A DNA stretch of 64,000 nucleotides from Ornithinimicrobium sp. F0845 (GTDB lineage Bacteria; Actinomycetota; Actinomycetes; Actinomycetales; Dermatophilaceae), in the NCBI RefSeq assembly GCF_023015765.1, contig NZ_JALKAL010000013.1:1-64000 (forward strand). The letters run 5' to 3'. Within the stretch, counting starts at the first letter, position 1. Each line of letters opens with the position of its first letter. This document shows, in pieces, positions 1 through 7,602 of the stretch. The translations under genes were made by a program, and so were the position numbers. The notes under the pieces were generated by a model that saw nothing but the letters and a program-made list of their open reading frames with translations, ran no database searches and was not told the DNA's origin.

Positions 1-117
1 CGGCTCGAGCACCTCCGCGGCTCCGCCCTCGGCTTCCGCAACCTCACCAACTACATCGCCAGAGCACTCCTGGAGACCGGCGGATTCAGACCCCAACTAC
101 ACCCTGGATTGGGATGA
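1..117 (+). CDS. ISL3-family transposase, C-terminal end (partial)
   Basis: The window opens inside a reading frame that ends in TGA. Its 38 residues (RLEHLRGSALGFRNLTNYIA, then a run ending HPGLG) match the C-terminal tail typical of ISL3-type DDE transposases, where the phrase GFRN.TNYIAR just precedes the stop. The catalytic residues lie upstream, outside the window, so activity cannot be judged. It sits at the left of a mobile-looking region that ends at a tRNA fragment near 5.3 kb. No terminal inverted repeat could be confirmed downstream of it. Confidence 0.72.
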   Translation, partial: RLEHLRGSALGFRNLTNYIARALLETGGFRPQLHPGLG

Positions 118-215
118 GCCGCTTAAGTCGCACCTGGATACCTGCTTCAAATGACAAACCGTCCCTCACCCTGGCTAGAACTGAGGTGCGGCACTGCGAT
201 CGCGGACCTTTGGGG

Positions 216-599
216 TCAGTTGAGTCGGGGCGCGATGCCTGTCCTGATGCGATCAGCGATATCCGCGACATCATCGAGCGATCCTGAAGCGACCTCGATG
301 ATGGACGTGTACGCCTCATCGTTGGTGAGAGTGAGCCGGTAACCGTTGAGTCCCAGGAACGCAATTGTGGCCGCGAGGGCAAGTCGCTTGTTGCCGTCGA
401 CCAGCGCATGGTTGCGCGCCAACGAGTGCAGCAGCGCCCCGGCCTTCTCCTCGAGATTCTCGTAGGCGTCCACCCCGAAGACGGTTGCCTGTGGTCGCGC
501 CAGGGCCGACTCCAGCAATCCGTGGTCGCGCACGGGTGCCTCGTGGCCAAGCGTTCGCTCGGCGACATGTAGCAGTTCGGACAGGGTCAGGTAGATCAC
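216..599 (-). CDS. doc: Doc-like toxin (Fic/Doc fold)
   Basis: This 127-residue protein has the length of Doc (death on curing). Residues 64-72 read HALVDGNKR, the degenerate Fic motif characteristic of Doc. Known Doc toxins phosphorylate elongation factor Tu and stop translation. The start overlaps the stop of the upstream antitoxin gene by four bases, so the two are translationally coupled. The N-terminal MIYLTLSELL and the RPQATVFG segment are also typical. The toxin looks intact. Its target has not been tested here and is inferred from the family. Confidence 0.88.
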   Translation of the reverse strand: MIYLTLSELLHVAERTLGHEAPVRDHGLLESALARPQATVFGVDAYENLEEKAGALLHSLARNHALVDGNKRLALAATIAFLGLNGYRLTLTNDEAYTSIIEVASGSLDDVADIADRIRTGIAPRLN

Positions 600-799
600 T
601 GACCGAGCCGCTCCAAGGCCTCCGCGTAGCGAGGCAGCTCCTCGTCGAGGACCTGATCGAGCAGCTCGGCTCGACTGTGGTTCTCCACGTACTCGCGCAC
701 GGCTTGCCGGGCCACGTCCTGCATCGAACGAGACTCCAGCTGAGCCCGGCGACGTAACGACTCGGTCTCCTCATCCGTCAGTCTCAGGGTCATCGCCAT
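596..799 (-). CDS. ribbon-helix-helix antitoxin of the Doc pair
   Basis: A 67-residue protein begins MAMTLRLTDEETESLRRRAQ, a short beta strand followed by helices as in CopG/Arc-type ribbon-helix-helix repressors. The acidic, leucine-rich C-terminal half (ELLDQVLDEELPRYAEALE) would wrap the toxin. It precedes doc with a four-base overlap, the usual antitoxin-first order. RHH antitoxins paired with Doc normally repress their own promoter; that is inferred here. A TANNNT box lies six bases before the ATG and no Shine-Dalgarno sequence is visible, suggesting a leaderless mRNA. Confidence 0.82.
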   Translation of the reverse strand: MAMTLRLTDEETESLRRRAQLESRSMQDVARQAVREYVENHSRAELLDQVLDEELPRYAEALERLGQ

Positions 800-805
800 G
801 ATCGA

Positions 806-811
806 ATGGTA
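806..811 (-). promoter_or_regulatory. -10 box of the doc toxin-antitoxin operon, leaderless type
   Basis: On the minus strand TACCAT is followed by exactly six bases (tcgatc) and then the ATG of the antitoxin. This spacing fits transcription starting at the ATG. No ribosome binding site is seen. Confidence 0.5.
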
Positions 812-1074
812 TCAGCCATGACACCACAACGGGCGCTGTGCACAGTGGACGGTAGGCGGCGGAATGACGCAGAAGCCCGGCCGACTTGCCGTTGGTCCGG
901 CCAGGAGACTGCCGCGCGAGCGCCTTGTGTCACCGACGACGGCCAAAAGCAATTGGGACGTGCCCGGACAAGCGAGGAGGCTAAGGCGGTGACCGCACGC
1001 GCTCCGGTACCGGTGTTGACGGCCCCTCAACCCGTGTCCGTGCGCGCGACTGGATTGTGCGCAACCATGTTGCC

Positions 1075-2079
1075 ATGAATGGTGCTGAAGCCGATGACGA
1101 TGAGTCCTGCAACTGGCGCGAGCTACTCGCGCAAGCACAGGACCTCCCAGACGATGCCCCGCCAGCGGATAAGCGTGCACGCGGATTTCGCCTTGAGAAG
1201 GTTCTGCTCGGCATGCTGAATGAAGCGGACCTACAGGCTCGAGCGCGTTTTCGGCCCAAGGGAGAGGAACTGGATGGCTCATTTGTACATCACGGTCACA
1301 CGCTGTTGCTCGAGGCGAAGTGGACCGCAGGCCCGCAACCCGCCTCCGCTCTCTACGCATTCAAAGGCAAGGTCGACGGCAAGTTAGTTGGCACGGTCGG
1401 GCTCTTCGTCAGCATGGGCGGCTTCTCAGATGACGCGGTCGACGCCCTGATGGCCGGCAAGGAGGTGAATCTCGTCCTTGCCGATGCGGATGACATCGGT
1501 GCTGTGGCAAGCGGCGATGTCAGCATCACCGAGCTGTTGGACCAGAAGCTGCGCCACGCAGCCGAGGTGGGCAACCCGTACCTCACCCGGGATGCCATCG
1601 GCCTGACGGGTCAGGCGCCCCCAACGAAGGCAGCTGACCGTAATCGGCGAACGGTGGTGGTAGAAGGCCAGTTCGACGTAAGGCTCCTTCAGGCCGTAGT
1701 TGAAGAACTCGGCCCCCCAAGAGTGGATCTGCGGTTTGTTCCCTCTGGGGGTTCGCGCAACCTGTTCACCGTCGCGGACGCGGTTGCGGCTACCCCGAGC
1801 GAACCCATCATCATCGTCGCGGATCACGACGTGGAGAGTGGGGCTCCAATTCCTGAATGGGCGCTTGATCGGGAGTCAGACGCGATCCGCCTCCACTTGA
1901 TGACACCCACTTTGGAGCAAGCCTTGGGGATCCTCCCGGACGGATATGTAGCTGGCAGGCGGCGGGTGCTGGACGTCAGCCAACGGATGTTGGAGCAGCA
2001 GGTCGTCCGGGCACGGTTGAAGGAGAGGCGCCTCGAGAACCCTCAAGTCGAGGATCTCCTAAAGGACTTGGGCCTCTGA
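1075..2079 (+). CDS. PD-(D/E)XK-like nuclease domain fused to a TOPRIM domain
   Basis: I do not recognise this 334-residue protein as a named family. The N-terminal half carries a restriction-endonuclease-like core: ELDGSFVHHGHTLLLEAKW gives the D...ExK arrangement at about residues 67, 80 and 82. The C-terminal half has TOPRIM features: VVVEGQFDVRLLQ (glutamate near 197) and IIIVADHDVES (D250, D252). TOPRIM domains cut or bind nucleic acid with divalent metal in OLD nucleases, primases and topoisomerases. The start is uncertain: ATG at 1075 is used, but GTG at 1057 is in frame and neither has a clear ribosome site. It converges on the OLD nuclease gene, 128 bases apart. A role in phage defence is inference from architecture and neighbours. 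Confidence 0.66.
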   Translation: MNGAEADDDESCNWRELLAQAQDLPDDAPPADKRARGFRLEKVLLGMLNEADLQARARFRPKGEELDGSFVHHGHTLLLEAKWTAGPQPASALYAFKGKVDGKLVGTVGLFVSMGGFSDDAVDALMAGKEVNLVLADADDIGAVASGDVSITELLDQKLRHAAEVGNPYLTRDAIGLTGQAPPTKAADRNRRTVVVEGQFDVRLLQAVVEELGPPRVDLRFVPSGGSRNLFTVADAVAATPSEPIIIVADHDVESGAPIPEWALDRESDAIRLHLMTPTLEQALGILPDGYVAGRRRVLDVSQRMLEQQVVRARLKERRLENPQVEDLLKDLGL

Positions 2080-2207
2080 AGCCCGAATGGAGCTCCGCCT
2101 TCGGAGCGGCAGGCAGAGTCAGGGATTTCCTCACCCCGCCGGTTCGGTAGGTCTATAGGCGGCGGTATGACGTAGGCTGCGCGACTCCCGGCCATGGGTA
2201 AAGCTCC

Positions 2208-4223
2208 CTAGCCAGTGATCTCGTTGAGCGCCTTGGCAATGTTCTCGATGGAATCCAGTGTTTCGGTTGGCACGTTCACCGGGTCGGCCATGATGGTGTC
2301 GGCGAGGATGCGTGCGACCTTCCACTTCTCGAAGTCCCCGAGATTCTTGCGTTCGAAGAGGGCCTCGAACCGGTCGACAATGTTAGAGATGGCCTTCTCG
2401 TCGGCGTTGAAGCGCAAGTCCTTGCTGCCGTACGCGATCTTGACTGCCGCCGCGTAGTAGTCGTCGGGGAACAGGTCTTCAATCTCCCCGGTTGTGTTGC
2501 CGTCGTGCGTGTGGTCGCCGACGAAGAGCACCCGGTTGTCGAACCCGAGGACGCGCTCCAACTTCTTGCCCTCTTTGCGGCCGGGCTCGTCGCCGTCCAG
2601 CAGGGCAGCGACTTCGACCTCGTGCCCGACCAGCATGCTGGCGAGTGGCACGACCCTGCCTGCGCCGCCTCCGGGGGCCAGGATCACCCTAGGGTCGAGC
2701 GCCGTCCGTCCGTTCGCGATGAGCGCGGCGTCGAGGGCTTTGATGATCCAGAAGTCGGTGATGCCCTCCACGAGGACCTGATGCCGGGAGATGAAGAGCG
2801 ACTGGGCGAGCTGGTAACCGAGCGCGGCCTGAAGCGGGAAGAGCGCGTCCTTATCCTTGGGCCAGACATCATCAGAGACCTTCGTGGAGCCGGTGATCTT
2901 GTCCTCGTAGACGGGACGGATTTCTTCGAGGTGCTCGCCGTCGACCATGAAGGGTGAGTGGGTCGAGTAGATGACCTGGTTCTCGTCGGTGATCTTACGC
3001 AGGAACTCGATGATCTTCGCCTGCGCGGTGCCGTGTAGCGAGTTCCCAGGCTCATCGAGCAGGAGGACGCTGTTCTTGTGGTTGTCCGCAGCCTCAACGA
3101 GGAAAATCAGGAAGAACGAGAAAAAGTACTGCATGCCCTGGCTTCGCTGATCGAGTTCGATCTCGCTCGGGTCGAGGTCGTCTGAGACCCACACACGGAA
3201 GTAGTCGCCGTCGAGGTCGTAGCGGAACTTGTGGCGGCGCTGGAGCCACCACGCGCCGAACTTCTCGGTCATGGCCTGTCCGGCGGAAGAAGCGCGGATG
3301 GCGCGCTCGTCGACGCGCCGGCGTGCTTCCTCCTGGTCGGTGATCTGCCTGGTGTTCAGTTCGTGGAGTTTTCGGGGGTCGAGGTCGACGTGGCGGAAGA
3401 GGGCACGGGTGGTGCGGACGCGCGGCGCGTGCGGGGTCTGCTGCATCTGGGTGATGAAGGTGGGGATGTGGATAGCGCTGTCGAGCACGTCGTAGCGGTC
3501 GAAGTAGATGAACTGCGGCATGTGGTCAACCACCCAGTCCCGAGCGGCACTCAGCTTCTTGCGCTGTTGGGCCTCCTCATGAAGGGGCCGCAGCACGCCG
3601 AGAAGCCCGCTGAGTGCGTCCCGGTGCCACTGCTCAGTCACTTGGGCGGTGACAGCCTTGTACATCTCTGCGAGGGCGTCGGCGGGAACGACGCCCGATG
3701 CCGGAATCTTTTCACCGAGGGTGGCGAGGGTCTGAGACAGGCTGGCCTTGATCGGTGCGAAGTCCTCGCCGTGCCCGTCGGGGGCAAAGGTCTCCGCGAA
3801 GTCACTGAGTGCCTTCTCGATCTTCGGCTTCGTCTCCGACCCTGGCAGGTAGTCGTTTCCGATGGCGGGTGAGAAGGCGACCCACCACTTGTTGTTGTAG
3901 CTGCGACCGACCACGGCCGACTTCACGTCCGCGAGGAGCGGAGAGATGGCAGTCAAGCCGGCGATGTCGTCCTTGTCGAACTCGAAGCGCGCGCTCGCTA
4001 CGTTTTCGGTGTCCTTGTAGTCGTTCGAGAAGCGACGACGGGGGTACTCCCGAAGGCCGTCGTAGTCCTCCTCATCGGAGGGGTTCAGCTTCGACAGTCC
4101 ACGCAGGATGGCGGACTTCCCGGCCTCGTTCTTGCCGACCAGGACGGTGAGGTCCCTGCAGTCGATCCACCCGGTGTCTTCAATACGCTTGTAGTTCTGG
4201 ACACGGAATGCGGTCAACCGCAT
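2208..4223 (-). CDS. OLD-family ATP-dependent endonuclease
   Basis: The 671-residue protein has an SMC/ABC-like ATPase followed by a TOPRIM nuclease, the class 1 OLD layout. Walker A is VGKNEAGKS (29-37), a signature-like QRSQGMQ lies near 359, Walker B is VLLLDEPGNSLH (D390, E391), and the H-loop is STHSPF near 420. The TOPRIM part shows HQVLVEGITD (E486) and LLDGDEPG (D543, D545). OLD proteins exclude phages or degrade DNA, either alone or with partners such as GajB. No UvrD-like helicase is adjacent, so this is not a plain Gabija locus. It stands alone on the minus strand and faces the nuclease-TOPRIM gene. Confidence 0.85.
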   Translation of the reverse strand: MRLTAFRVQNYKRIEDTGWIDCRDLTVLVGKNEAGKSAILRGLSKLNPSDEEDYDGLREYPRRRFSNDYKDTENVASARFEFDKDDIAGLTAISPLLADVKSAVVGRSYNNKWWVAFSPAIGNDYLPGSETKPKIEKALSDFAETFAPDGHGEDFAPIKASLSQTLATLGEKIPASGVVPADALAEMYKAVTAQVTEQWHRDALSGLLGVLRPLHEEAQQRKKLSAARDWVVDHMPQFIYFDRYDVLDSAIHIPTFITQMQQTPHAPRVRTTRALFRHVDLDPRKLHELNTRQITDQEEARRRVDERAIRASSAGQAMTEKFGAWWLQRRHKFRYDLDGDYFRVWVSDDLDPSEIELDQRSQGMQYFFSFFLIFLVEAADNHKNSVLLLDEPGNSLHGTAQAKIIEFLRKITDENQVIYSTHSPFMVDGEHLEEIRPVYEDKITGSTKVSDDVWPKDKDALFPLQAALGYQLAQSLFISRHQVLVEGITDFWIIKALDAALIANGRTALDPRVILAPGGGAGRVVPLASMLVGHEVEVAALLDGDEPGRKEGKKLERVLGFDNRVLFVGDHTHDGNTTGEIEDLFPDDYYAAAVKIAYGSKDLRFNADEKAISNIVDRFEALFERKNLGDFEKWKVARILADTIMADPVNVPTETLDSIENIAKALNEITG

Positions 4224-4530
4224 GGCTTACCCCTGACGACGTGATTGCTGGCTGCGCGACAGCCTATCGGGCAGGACCGACACCTGCGGTTTACTCTGCT
4301 CGGTCTCAACTACGGCGGTCATCGGGTCCCCCTCGCGCCCTACGGGTCCGTCAGTTACTGTGCGTCAGGTCGGCGGGCGCGCAGCGCGCCGTACCGCTGT
4401 CTGTCGAACCAGCGACAGCACCTTGTGTCTGGCCCGATGAGCCGGTGGGCGGCACAAGCTGACCGTCATTCTGGGCGGAATGCAGTGCTGGGTCGCACGG
4501 GACGCGACATGCCGAATACCGGCGCTCTTG
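4224..4530. other. gene-free stretch at the island's inner edge
   Basis: No reading frame here has codon use or residues I recognise. Stops interrupt all frames that would extend the flanking remnants. It probably consists of decayed sequence between the OLD gene and the LuxR-type remnant. Confidence 0.4.
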
Positions 4531-4710
4531 TCAGGCTGGACCGGCCATGGAACAGCCTCGATGGCTGCCAACTGTGCGCTGCAGCATCGCAGCACGGAAA
4601 CCAGCCTGGAAACGTGTGCGGGTGTCGAGTTGGCCGAACAGGGTCTGCATTCTGCGCTGGAAGGTGCGGACGCTGACCCCGAGACGGCCCTTGCGAAGTC
4701 GCCGTCAAGC
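4531..4710 (-). pseudogene. remnant of a LuxR-type helix-turn-helix regulator (C-terminus only)
   Basis: In one minus-strand frame about 50 codons before a TGA read RLGVSVRTFQRRMQTLFGQL followed by DTRTRFQAGF. This matches the last two helices of LuxR-type DNA-binding domains that end many actinobacterial regulators. Nothing upstream in this frame continues the domain: there is no helix 1 and no start codon with a ribosome site. The surrounding 600 bases carry no other recognisable gene, so I read it as a decayed fragment inside the mobile region. Confidence 0.42.
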
Positions 4711-4859
4711 CTGAGCTGCCAATCGGACGCTGGCGGGAGTCGCAAATTGATATCGCCCATGGCATCGGGGACAGTCGAGAGCCTGCAGCACCTCGGCGTC
4801 TGCGCTGACCGGCACTGGCGACACCGTGGACTCGCGGCTGTGACTTCAACCGGGGTGAT

Positions 4860-5174
4860 GTCCTTCGAGTCCGCCCTGACCTGCCCAACGGCCGGCGTGC
4901 TGAGCTCGCCCACCGCTTCATCGCCAGCCTGGACGAGCTTGCAGACGACCCCACCGTCGTCGCCGGGCAGTGGAGCACCGAGCTCCGCCGTCGGCTCACG
5001 TGTATCGAGGCAGGGTCGACATCCGGCATCCCCAGGACGAACGCGAGAAGCGCAAGACTCTTCCATAAGGCGCACCGGCACCTACGCCACCCCCGTAGTG
5101 GGAAGACCCGCGCCGGGCAGAGGTGTCCGCGCCGGCGCACGGACACTCACACTTGGTACGTAGATGGTCCGTGA
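4860..5174 (+). pseudogene. decayed addiction-module antitoxin (Unstab_antitox-like)
   Basis: The plus-strand frame reads GRRAELAHRFIASLDE, then QWSTELRRRLTCIEAGSTSG and IPRTNARSARLFH. This follows the pattern of the unstable antitoxin family (AELA..ll.SLDE, W..El.rR..ei.sG....ip). The usual start region is missing: a TGA occurs in frame at 4806 and no ATG or GTG lies between it and the homology. No ParE/RelE toxin follows. The intact relative at 36702 shows what the complete gene looks like. Confidence 0.42.
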
Positions 5175-5277
5175 CCGACTGCGGACCGCCACAACCACCC
5201 ATCACGAACCGCGCCGCCCAACATCGTGACCTGCGGATTCACCACGAGCTCACCCCGGAGTCCCGCCAGGCGGCGCA

Positions 5278-5320
5278 CTCCTAAAGCTGGTGTCGCAGGT
5301 TCGAATCCTGCCGGGGGCAC
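5278..5320 (+). other. 3' fragment of tRNA-Arg(CCT): attachment site of an integrated element
   Basis: The stretch reads as the 3' half of a tRNA: anticodon loop ctcctaa (anticodon CCT at 5280-5282), variable loop gtgtc, a perfect T-arm (gcagg ttcgaat cctgc, 5295-5311), the acceptor 3' strand cgggggc and discriminator A. The 5' half is absent: the bases before the loop pair at only two of five anticodon-stem positions, and no D-arm precedes it. Such fragments are left where an element has integrated into a tRNA 3' end. By orientation, the element lies to the left (lower coordinates) and an intact tRNA-Arg copy should lie beyond the window's left edge. Confidence 0.85.
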
Positions 5321-5340
5321 TCGTCATCCTCGTGCGACCT

Positions 5341-5355
5341 CCCGCCCGAGGCGGG
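5341..5355 (+). terminator. hairpin after the tRNA fragment, probably the old tRNA terminator
   Basis: A six-base stem (cccgcc / ggcggg) with a cga loop lies about 20 bases after the tRNA 3' end. It has no long T tract. It fits the terminator of the original tRNA gene left on the chromosomal side of the junction. Confidence 0.4.
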
Positions 5356-5561
5356 CTCTCTAGAGGGGCGCAGGTGAACCCGTGGGACTGCTCGATCCGT
5401 GTATGTCCCGAGCACGATCGTGCTGATCTGTCGCGCAGTGCCCATGGGGGTCATCGTCTTGATGGCAGCTGACTTCGCAGCGCGATGCGATCGGTGAGTC
5501 ACACCGTGTCTCTCCCACCGCGGTTGCTGGGTCAGGGTGCCGCTCGACGCGTTCGGTCGGA

Positions 5562-6215
5562 CTATGCGCCCGGTCGCAGGAGGCCGGTCTCGTAGGCCAG
5601 GATGATCGCCTGGCTGCGGCTGCGCAGCCCCAGCTTGAGCAGGATGCTCGCGACGTGTGACTTCACGGTCGCGGGGCTGATGAAGAGCCGCTGCGCGATC
5701 TCCAGGTTCGTGAACCCTCGGGCCACCTCGAGCATGACGTCGCGCTCGCGGTCAGACAGGGGATCAAGCGCTGCCGGGTCGACCTCCCCGGATCGTCGCT
5801 GCAGGAATTCATCGGCCATCCGGCGCACGACCGGGCCAGCCATCGGCATCTCACCACGGACGGCATTGTGCACGGCTGCGACCAGCGACTGGGGATCGTC
5901 GTCCTTGAGCAGGAAGCCCGTGGCCCCGGCCCGCAGGGCTCGCACGACGTTGTCGTCCATGTCGTACGTCGTGAGCACGACGACCGGCGGCGGCTCCTCG
6001 GCCGCGGTGATCCGCCGCGTCGCCTCGATGCCGTCCATCCCTGGCATGCGGATGTCCATCAGCACGATGTCGGGCCGCTCGCGCTTGACGACGTGCACGG
6101 CCTCGGCACCGTCCGACGCCTCGCCGCAGACCTCCAGCCCCGGGTCCTGGTTGAGGATGAGGACGAGTCCGCTCCGCACGAGTGCCTGGTCGTCGACGAC
6201 GACGATCCGGATCAC
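5562..6215 (-). CDS. NarL/LuxR-family response regulator
   Basis: A 217-residue two-domain regulator. The receiver domain (1-120) has the acidic pair D8-D9, the phosphoacceptor D54 in VLMDIRMPG, a switch threonine in VVLTTYD and the lysine of FLLKDD. The C-terminal LuxR helix-turn-helix reads LSDRERDVMLEVARGFTN, then NLEIAQRLFISPATVKSHV. Its start overlaps the stop of the upstream sensor kinase gene by four bases, so the pair is co-translated. The stimulus and target genes are not evident. The divergent membrane-protein gene at 7603 is one possible target, by position only. Confidence 0.93.
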   Translation of the reverse strand: MIRIVVVDDQALVRSGLVLILNQDPGLEVCGEASDGAEAVHVVKRERPDIVLMDIRMPGMDGIEATRRITAAEEPPPVVVLTTYDMDDNVVRALRAGATGFLLKDDDPQSLVAAVHNAVRGEMPMAGPVVRRMADEFLQRRSGEVDPAALDPLSDRERDVMLEVARGFTNLEIAQRLFISPATVKSHVASILLKLGLRSRSQAIILAYETGLLRPGA

Positions 6216-7426
6216 ACTCCCACCCCTACGAGCGGCAGCTCGGCCCGGACCCGCCAGCCGGGGCGGTCCGGCCGCGGTCCGGCGGTGAACGTGCCGCCAT
6301 ACATCGAGACGCGCTCGCGCATCCCTACCAGGCCCTGGCCGGGTATCGCTGGCCCCGCGCCACCCCGCTCGACCGCGCCGCAGTCCTCTACCTCGATCGC
6401 CAGTGCGGTGGGTGACCAGTCGAGGGTGACCGCGGCGGCCGCCCGTGGGCCTGCGTGACGCCGGGCGTTGGTCAGTGCCTCCTGGACGATCCGGTATGCC
6501 GCCAACCCCAGTCCCGGTGAGGAGCTCCCCGGAGTGCCCCGCACGAGAAGCATCGCCGCCGCCTGATCGACGAGAGTCGGTATGTCGGCGAAGCCCGGCT
6601 GCGGGTGCGCCCCGCCGACGTCGCGGGTGGCGGTGTTGTCGTCGGTGTCGGTGATCGTGTCCGTATTGGTGGCGCTGTCGTCGGCGGTCGTGCTGTTGCC
6701 GGGTGCACGGACGGTCGTCAGAAGCCGCCGGGACTCCCCGAGCGCGCTGCGACCCACCTGCCGGATCGCGGCGACCCGCGCCCGTTGGTCGCTGCCCGGA
6801 GGGAGCGTTCCCTCCACCGCCCCGGCCTGGACCACGATGATGGACAGGGAGTGCGCGATGACGTCGTGGAGCTCGCGAGCGATGCGGTGCCGCTCCGCGG
6901 TGATCATCGCCTCCGCGTGGTGGTCCCGCTCACGCTCCAGCGCCTCGGTGAGTTGTTGGAGACGTGTCGCCTGGTCTCGGCTCCGACCCGTGATGATCCC
7001 GATGAGGAGCGCCGGGCCGATGATGATGACGGGCACCACGAGGACCTCACCGAGGCTTTCCGCGACCTGCGACTGCAGGATCCACGTGCTGGCGAGCAAG
7101 AGCGTCGCCGCGCCTGCGCGGCGCTCCCCGCGCAGGCCAAAACCCACCGAGAAGGTCACGACGAGTGCAGCGGGCAGCAGCCACAGCGAGTCGAGAGAGT
7201 CGGTGGCGACCGAGGCGACGGCGAGACCGACACTGGCTGTGACGGCCATCGCCATCGGCGCCACCGTCCGCAGGGCAACCGATCCGAGCATCAGGAGGGA
7301 CCCGGCGAGGCCGAGCACCTCCCGCGGCCCATCCACCCCGGGGAGCGCGGAGACCAGCGCGGCCGTGACCAGCGCCGCGGCGAGCAACACGTCCACGACC
7401 TCGACCGGGATGCGGCTGACCTTCAC
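6212..7426 (-). CDS. two-component sensor histidine kinase (HisKA_3 type)
   Basis: About 404 residues if translation begins at the GTG chosen here, which has gagg just upstream. The N-terminal third is hydrophobic with several membrane spans (VVDVLLAAALVTAALVSALP onwards). The dimerisation box ERHRIARELHDVIAHSLSII carries the phosphoacceptor histidine of the NarX/DesK class. The ATP-binding part shows AYRIVQEALTNARRHA and GQGLVGMRERV. A serine/threonine/aspartate-rich insert lies between them. It phosphorylates the response regulator encoded next to it. The signal is unknown. Confidence 0.9.
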   Translation of the reverse strand: MKVSRIPVEVVDVLLAAALVTAALVSALPGVDGPREVLGLAGSLLMLGSVALRTVAPMAMAVTASVGLAVASVATDSLDSLWLLPAALVVTFSVGFGLRGERRAGAATLLLASTWILQSQVAESLGEVLVVPVIIIGPALLIGIITGRSRDQATRLQQLTEALERERDHHAEAMITAERHRIARELHDVIAHSLSIIVVQAGAVEGTLPPGSDQRARVAAIRQVGRSALGESRRLLTTVRAPGNSTTADDSATNTDTITDTDDNTATRDVGGAHPQPGFADIPTLVDQAAAMLLVRGTPGSSSPGLGLAAYRIVQEALTNARRHAGPRAAAAVTLDWSPTALAIEVEDCGAVERGGAGPAIPGQGLVGMRERVSMYGGTFTAGPRPDRPGWRVRAELPLVGVGV

Positions 7427-7602
7427 GAGCCTCAACCTATCCGTCACGCGGCGCGGACGGCATCGGCCGTTCGGGTGATAGCTGGCGCCCACGCGGCGGG
7501 GTGAGAGATGGCCCAGAAACGGCCGCATGGCTGTTGGGGCGACAGCGCAGCGCGAGGACCGTCGGTCGTGTCGCTTTCCGGCCACACCATCGGAGGTCAT
7601 CC

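Noticed and set aside
118-215. Terminal inverted repeat of the ISL3-type element
   Set aside because: The left end is outside the window, so no matching repeat can be compared.
1075-4223. A PARIS-type AriA-AriB system
   Set aside because: AriB is a DUF4435/TOPRIM protein encoded beside a separate ATPase in the same direction. Here the ATPase already has its own TOPRIM, the partner has a nuclease core, and the genes converge.
2208-4223. Gabija (GajA) locus
   Set aside because: No UvrD/REP-like helicase gene lies next to the OLD gene within the visible region.
4365-5146. Long open frames on both strands in the gene-poor patch
   Set aside because: They have no recognisable motif, no ribosome site and the arginine/serine-rich composition expected of chance frames in GC-rich DNA.
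5222-5284. End of an integrase gene whose stop overlaps the tRNA fragment
   Set aside because: One frame reads HRDLRIHHELTPESRQAAHS to a TAA at the anticodon loop, a position integrases often use, but I see no catalytic R-H-R-Y residues and no upstream extension with meaningful similarity.
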